DNA from: Aquilaria yunnanensis
Taxonomy: Eukaryota; Streptophyta; Magnoliopsida; Malvales; Thymelaeaceae
NCBI GenBank assembly: GCA_039654915.1
Contig: CM077595.1
Span: 51,677,501-51,741,500, forward strand
Direction: 5' to 3'
Length of the DNA: 64,000 nt
Under the pieces are notes generated by a model. It was not told the origin of the DNA. It did not search any database and was given only the letters and a program-made list of their open reading frames with translations. The stretch's first letter is position 1. Every line of letters starts with the position of its first letter. The position numbers and the translations under genes were made by a program. Below are positions 58,970 through 64,000 of the stretch, piece by piece.

Positions 58970-59609
58970 ATAACATCCTAAATAATGTAAATAAATAGGA
59001 AAATAAAATAAAAGACGTTACAAAACAAGATTGGCCATAAAAACCCCAAAATAGCCTTCTCAAGTGGTTCTTGCTTGAGTCTTCAACTTCAAGCTGAAAT
59101 TCAAACTTCATGCAGCCATGATTTCTCAAACTTCAAGGAATGAAAGCTGTAGATCTCTTTCTTAGCTTCGAAACCACACCTGAATCACACAAAATGGACA
59201 TCTAAAGCCAAAGATATGCCCAAAATACTACAACTGCTTCTGAACCAGCAATAACTCGTAAATCGCAACTTTGAAGCTAAATTCGACCTCCTTAACGTGA
59301 AAAATGGTTTCATGGTCTTCATATGATTTGTAGCTCCAAATGTTATCTTTCCAATGAATCAAGAATCACTTAATTCTTATCCATTTAGCTCCAGATATGA
59401 TTTTTCTACCAGAACATGCTAATCTGTCAACATCCAAGCTTGGCCATCATCTCCATATGATTCCTTGCATGTTTCAGCAGCTCCTTGCGAAATTCCATGT
59501 CCATTCTCCATGAAGAAGCTTGAAACAAAGGCTTGTAGTGCACTTGAGAGCTCCTTAGCTTTCTTCCTTGTCATTTCCTTCCTTGATTGTGCCTTCTTTG
59601 ATCATATCA
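58970..59609 (-). repeat. NA1 5' LTR, U3 piece
   Basis: 640 bp that complete the NA1 5' LTR; the minus-strand start TGATATGATCAAAG is at 59609, followed by target-site copy GAAAC. About 37 bp of the tail-coding part (near 59573) are deleted relative to the 3' LTR. Confidence 0.9.
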
Positions 59610-62032
59610 GAAACATTCACAACATCTTTGGAATAAAGTGGAAACATTCACAACTTGTTTGGAATGAAGTGGAAACATTCACAACTTGTTTGGAATGAAA
59701 TGAAAACATTCACAACTTCTTTGGAATGAAATGGAAACATTCACAACATCTTTGGAATGAAATGGAAACATTCACAACTTGTTTGGAATAAAATGGAAAC
59801 ATTCACAACTTGTTTGGAATGAAGTGGAAACATTCAAAACTTGTTTGGAATGAAGTGGAAACATTCAAAACTTGTTTGGAATGAAGTGGAAACATTCACA
59901 ACTTGTTTGGAATGAAGTGGAAACTTCCACAACTTGTTTGTAATGAAATGGAAACATTCACAGCCTATTTGGAATGAAATGGGGACATTCACAACTAGAT
60001 AGGAATGAATGGAAACATTTAAAACCTGTTTGGAATGAAAATTTACAATCACAACTTCTTTGGAATGAAATTGGAACATTCACAACTTATTTGGAATAAA
60101 ATGGAAACATTCACAAGTTGTTTGGAATGAAATGGAAACATTCAAAACTTGATTGGAATGAAATGGAAACATTCACAACTTGTTTGGAATGAAGTGCAAA
60201 CGCTCAAAACTTGTTTGGAATGAAGTGGAAACACTCAAAACATGTTTGGAATCAAGTGGAAACATTCACAACTTGTTGGGAATGAAAGGGAAACATTCAC
60301 AACTTCTTTGGAATGAAGTGAGGACATTCACAACTAGTTTTGAATGAATAGAAACATGCAAAACTTGTTTGGAGTGAAAAGGAAACTTTCACAACTTGTA
60401 TGGAATGAAATTGGAACGTTCACAACTTGTTTAGAATGAATGGAGCCATTCAAAACTTTTTTAGAATGAAATGGAAACATTCACAACTTGTTTGGAATCA
60501 AATTGGAACATTAACAACTTGTTTGGAATGAAATCCAAACATTCACAACTTGTTTGGAATGAAATTGAAACATTCACAACTTGTTTGGAATGAAATCGAA
60601 ACATTCACCAGTTATTTGGAATGAAATGGGGACACTGACAACTAGTTTGGAATGAATGGAAACATTCAAAACTTGTTTGGAATGAAATGGCACTTTCACA
60701 ACTTGTTTCGAATGAAATTGGATCATTCATAACTTGTTTGGAATGAAATTGGAACATTCACAACTTGTTTGGAATGAAATGGAAACACTCACAACTTCTT
60801 TGGAATGAAATGGAAACATTCACAAGTTGTTTAGAATGAAATGGAAACATTCACAATTTGTTTGGAATGAAGTGGAAACATTCAAAAGTTGTTGGAAAGA
60901 AATGGAGACATTCACAACTTGTTTGAAAAAAAATTGGAACACTCACAACTAGTTTGGAATGAAATGGAAACATTCACAACCTGTTTGGAATGAAATGGAA
61001 ACATTCACAAATTGTTTTGAAAGAAATGGAAACATTCACAACTTGTTTGGAAAGAAATGGAAACATTCAAAACATGATTGGAATGAAATGGAAACATTCA
61101 CAACTTGTTTGGAATGAAATTGAAACATTCACAGCTTCTTTGGAATGAAATGGAAGCATTCAAAACTTGTTTGGAATGAAATGGAAACATTCAAAACTTG
61201 TTTGGAATGAAATGGAAACATTCACAACTTGTTTGGAATGAAATTGGAACATTCACAACTTCTTTGGAATGAAACGGAAACATTCACAAATTGTTTGGAA
61301 AGAAATGGACACGTTCACAACTTGTTTGGAATGAAATGGAAATATTCACAACTTGTTTGGAATGAAGTGGAAATATTCACAACTTGTTTGAAATGAAATG
61401 GAAACATTCACAACTTGCTTGAAATGAAGTGGAAACATTCACAACTTGCTTGGAATTAAGTGGAAACATTCAAAACTTGTTTGGATTGAGGTGGAAACAT
61501 TCACAACTTGTTTGGAATGAAATGGAAACATTCGCAACTTCTTTGGCACGAAATTGAAACATTCACAAATTGTTTGGAATGAAATGGAAACGATCACAAC
61601 TTGTTTGGAATGAAAAGGAAACATTCACAACTTGTTTGGAATGAAATGGGGACATTCACAACTACTTTGGAATGAATGGAAACATTCAAACCTTGTTTGG
61701 AATGAAGTGAAACATTCAAAACTTGTTTGGATGAAGTGGAAACATTCACAACATGTTTGGAATTAAATTGGAACATTCACAACTTGTTTGGAATGAAATT
61801 GGAACATTCACAACTTGTTTGGAATGAAATTGGAACATTCACAACTTGTTTGGAATGAAATGGAAGCATTCACAACTTGTTTTGAATGAAATGGAAACAG
61901 CATCATTGGAATGAAATCAAAACATTCACAACTTCTTTGGAATGAAATGCAAACATTCACAACATCTTTGGAATGAGGTGGAAATGCTGAAAACTTGTTT
62001 GGAATAAAGTGGAAACATTCACAACTTGTTTG
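59610..62032 (+). repeat. 31-bp satellite, array 4
   Basis: About 78 monomers, continuing array 3 beyond NA1. Same variant vocabulary as arrays 1 and 2 (for example the aligned block at about 60020-61140). It ends abruptly at the solo Copia-1 LTR. Confidence 0.94.
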
Positions 62033-63448
62033 TGTTAGTGTTGTGCCCAAAAGGCCATTATGAGATGATTGTATTTTTGCACATTGAGTCATGATATTTT
62101 GTTAAGGCATTAATCCAGCAATTATGGTTTGTTGTTTTGTTTCTGCATAACTTAACAAACATAATTGTAACCCTAGAATAATGATATTCTCAAATGTCCC
62201 TAGTCTAGTATTATTGTGATGCGGGTTGCAATAATTCATAACGACTAGCATATGTGGAGACTAATATGAGATATGTAGTCTGCATATGGGTACAAGTTGG
62301 AGAACTTGTGTACTGGACCGACCCACCATGAGAACACTACATGGATCGTTATATGAGTGTCATAAGTGATTCTCATACTGATCATGGTATATGTAGTCCT
62401 TCGACCTAAGATCATCAAGGTTCCCTACATGTGAGTCACATACTTTGATACTTTCCTTTGTTGCTCGTAACTGAGTGAACTTGAAGGAGGTCATTGGGTA
62501 TGTCACATATCATGCGAAGGGATTTGTATGATCAAGATGGGATTTGTCCCTCCTATGTAACGGGAGTGATATCTTTGGGCCCCTTGATAGAGTGAGACTT
62601 AGAAAATGCATGGCCATGCTCCGATGAGTTGATATATGATATCAATGTCGTCAGTTTAAGTTCGTCTACTCGGTAATCAAGAAACTAAAGATTGGGCTAT
62701 ACGAGAGTGACACATTCCATGTCTCGTGCTTAATCTTGATATCTTGGACAAAGGGACAATGGCATATATCGGTGATGATCATAAAGGTTTAGTCGATTCA
62801 CCGACAATCTTGTCACTTGGGTAGCAATGATGTGTTGCTAGACATCGCTCATTGTTTATGATCATAAATGTGATTTATGATCATTGCCAACATGGCAAGA
62901 GGCTATTGGGTCGCACACATAGAGCTATTTGGATCATTAGAGTGCATGGGCTAATTATTTGGGTTATGGTTTCACTTTAATTTCGTATTAATAATGGGCC
63001 AAGGAGTTGAGCCATTATTAAGCCCGAAATTAAATCCTAATTGGATTAGGGCTTTGAAACCCATTAGGCCTGGAAGTTGAGTCTCACTATAAATACAACT
63101 TTTAAGTGAGAAATTTGCAGGTCTCCTTGCCCTAGCCTCCCAAAAGAACAACCGCACTCTTCTCTTGCAATTCCTGGGAGGACGCAGGCTAGAATTGCGA
63201 GAGCAAGAGAAACGCATCTGCCGGGACATGGTGGAAGCGTGGTGATCCCGAGAGGCTCGTGTGGATACCATAGAGAGCCTGAACACGTCAACTGTTCAGG
63301 TTTTGTGATTCGACTCTATAGTTCAGTGAGAGATCTCAACCGAAAATTAGGTATGAAATTTTTGAACACCCGGTTTACCCCGTTTTACTTGGATCCTGAA
63401 GGGTTTCGATTAAATTCCGCTGCGCTGTTTGGCTCCCAAAACCCAACA
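62033..63448 (+). repeat. Solo Copia-1 LTR without target-site duplication
   Basis: 1416 bp, TGTTAGTGTTGTG to CCCAAAACCCAACA, more diverged than the other Copia-1 LTRs. TATA box at 63088-63095. Left flank is satellite (GTTTG); right flank is NA/gypsy LTR sequence (TAATC). Unlike flanks mean it marks a recombination junction, not a simple insertion. Confidence 0.9.
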
Positions 63449-63986
63449 TAATCAACCTGTGATTAGAAACAGGAAGTATAGAACTCCAAAATAGTCTTCT
63501 TGGGTGATTCTGGCTTGTGTCTCCAACTTCAAGCTGAAATTTGAACTTGATGCAGCAATGATTTATCAAAATTCAAAGCATGAAAGTTGTATCTCTCTTT
63601 CTTAGCTTTGAAATGACACCTGAACCACACAAAACGGACATCTAAAGCCAAAGATATGCCCAAAATACTGCAACTGCTTCTGAACCAGCGATAACTCGTA
63701 AATCGTGACTTTGAACCTAAATTAGACCTCCTTAACGTGAAAACTGGGTTTCATGGTCTGCATATTATTTGTAGCTCTAGATGTAAGCTTTCCAATGAAT
63801 CAATAATCACTCAATTATGATCTGTTTAGCTCAAGATATGATTTTTCTACCAGAACATCGCCAATCTGTCAACATCCGAGCTTGAAGTGCACTAGTGAGC
63901 TCCTTAATCTTCTTCCTTGTCATTAGCCCACTAGAAACCTTCAATGGATCCTTGCCATCCTTGGTTGTACCTTCTTTGATCATATC
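63449..63986 (-). repeat. NA/gypsy type LTR fragment
   Basis: 538 bp of LTR on the minus strand; its start TGATATGATCAAAG is at 63986. It lacks the 3' terminus (cut by the Copia-1 LTR junction) and has a deletion near 63487 that joins two normally separate parts (AGAACTCC to AAAATAGTC). Confidence 0.88.
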
Positions 63987-64000
63987 AGCTCCCCCCTCCT
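63987..64000 (-). other. Polypurine tract of an element leaving the window
   Basis: The minus strand reads AGGAGGGGGGAGC before the LTR start, showing that 63449-63986 is the 3' LTR of an NA/gypsy element whose body lies to the right. Confidence 0.8.

Larger units (their letters stand above)
38398..59609 (-). mobile_element. NA1: non-autonomous gypsy-like element with nested insertions
   Basis: Minus strand. 3' LTR 38398-39513, polypurine tract, domain X and gag (about 39530-42246), leader, primer site, and a 5' LTR split into 43140-43482, 57478-57563 and 58970-59609 by NA2 and by solo LTR C. GAAAC flanks the whole unit on both sides (38393-38397 and 59610-59614), proving a single insertion into a satellite monomer. 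Without the nested DNA it is about 5.8 kb. It carries no pol. Confidence 0.9.

Overview
This window looks like plant (angiosperm) repeat heterochromatin. I found no host gene, rRNA or tRNA gene, and essentially every base belongs to an LTR retrotransposon or to a tandem repeat. The evidence is Ty1/copia and Ty3/gypsy polyproteins, primer-binding sites matching the 3' end of initiator Met-tRNA (TGGTATCAGAGC), plant-type LTRs of 1.0-1.4 kb with TATA boxes, and 5-bp target-site duplications (TSDs). The species cannot be named. The gypsy pol resembles the chromodomain-less CRM (centromeric) group, so a pericentromeric origin is an inference.

Layout. 1-5317: 5' half of a copia element ('Copia-1', minus) that has split a second copia element. 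5318-11338: 3' half of that element ('Copia-2', plus), ending in an LTR with an AGCT-rich array. 11339-14647: inverted satellite pieces, a solo LTR, a fragment of Copia-2 reverse transcriptase and a recombinant LTR. 14648-17508: satellite array 1, with a 31-bp monomer. 17509-28902: a non-autonomous gypsy-like element ('NA3', plus) interrupted by a full gypsy element ('G2', 20544-27796). 28903-38397: satellite arrays 2 and 3, separated by a solo LTR. 38398-59609: non-autonomous element NA1 (minus), carrying in its 5' LTR a second non-autonomous element NA2 (43483-57477), which itself carries a complete Copia-1 (47391-55682), plus an independent solo LTR (57564-58969). 59610-62032: satellite array 4. 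62033-63448: solo Copia-1 LTR. 63449-64000: an LTR fragment and polypurine tract of another NA/gypsy element leaving the window.

How the parts relate. Copia-1 at 47391-55682 has an intact 1323-codon gag-pol frame and nearly identical LTRs, so it is young and possibly autonomous. G2 is a recent gypsy element broken by a gag nonsense codon, a gag deletion and an integrase nonsense codon. NA1, NA2 and NA3 share LTR type, primer site, leader and gag with G2, but lack the zinc knuckle, protease, RT, RNase H and integrase. In that place they carry a conserved stretch of unknown function ('domain X') of roughly 500 codons. In NA3, gag and X lie in one frame across the G2 insertion site. These elements would need pol supplied in trans by a G2-like partner.

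The most unusual items are the gag-X non-autonomous family, the 31-bp minisatellite with a roughly 2.8-2.9-kb higher-order period, the nesting record fixed by five TSDs, the GC palindromes in the Copia-1 leader, and the AGCT decamer arrays with a TATA-proximal hairpin in the Copia-2-type LTRs. All alignments were made by eye.
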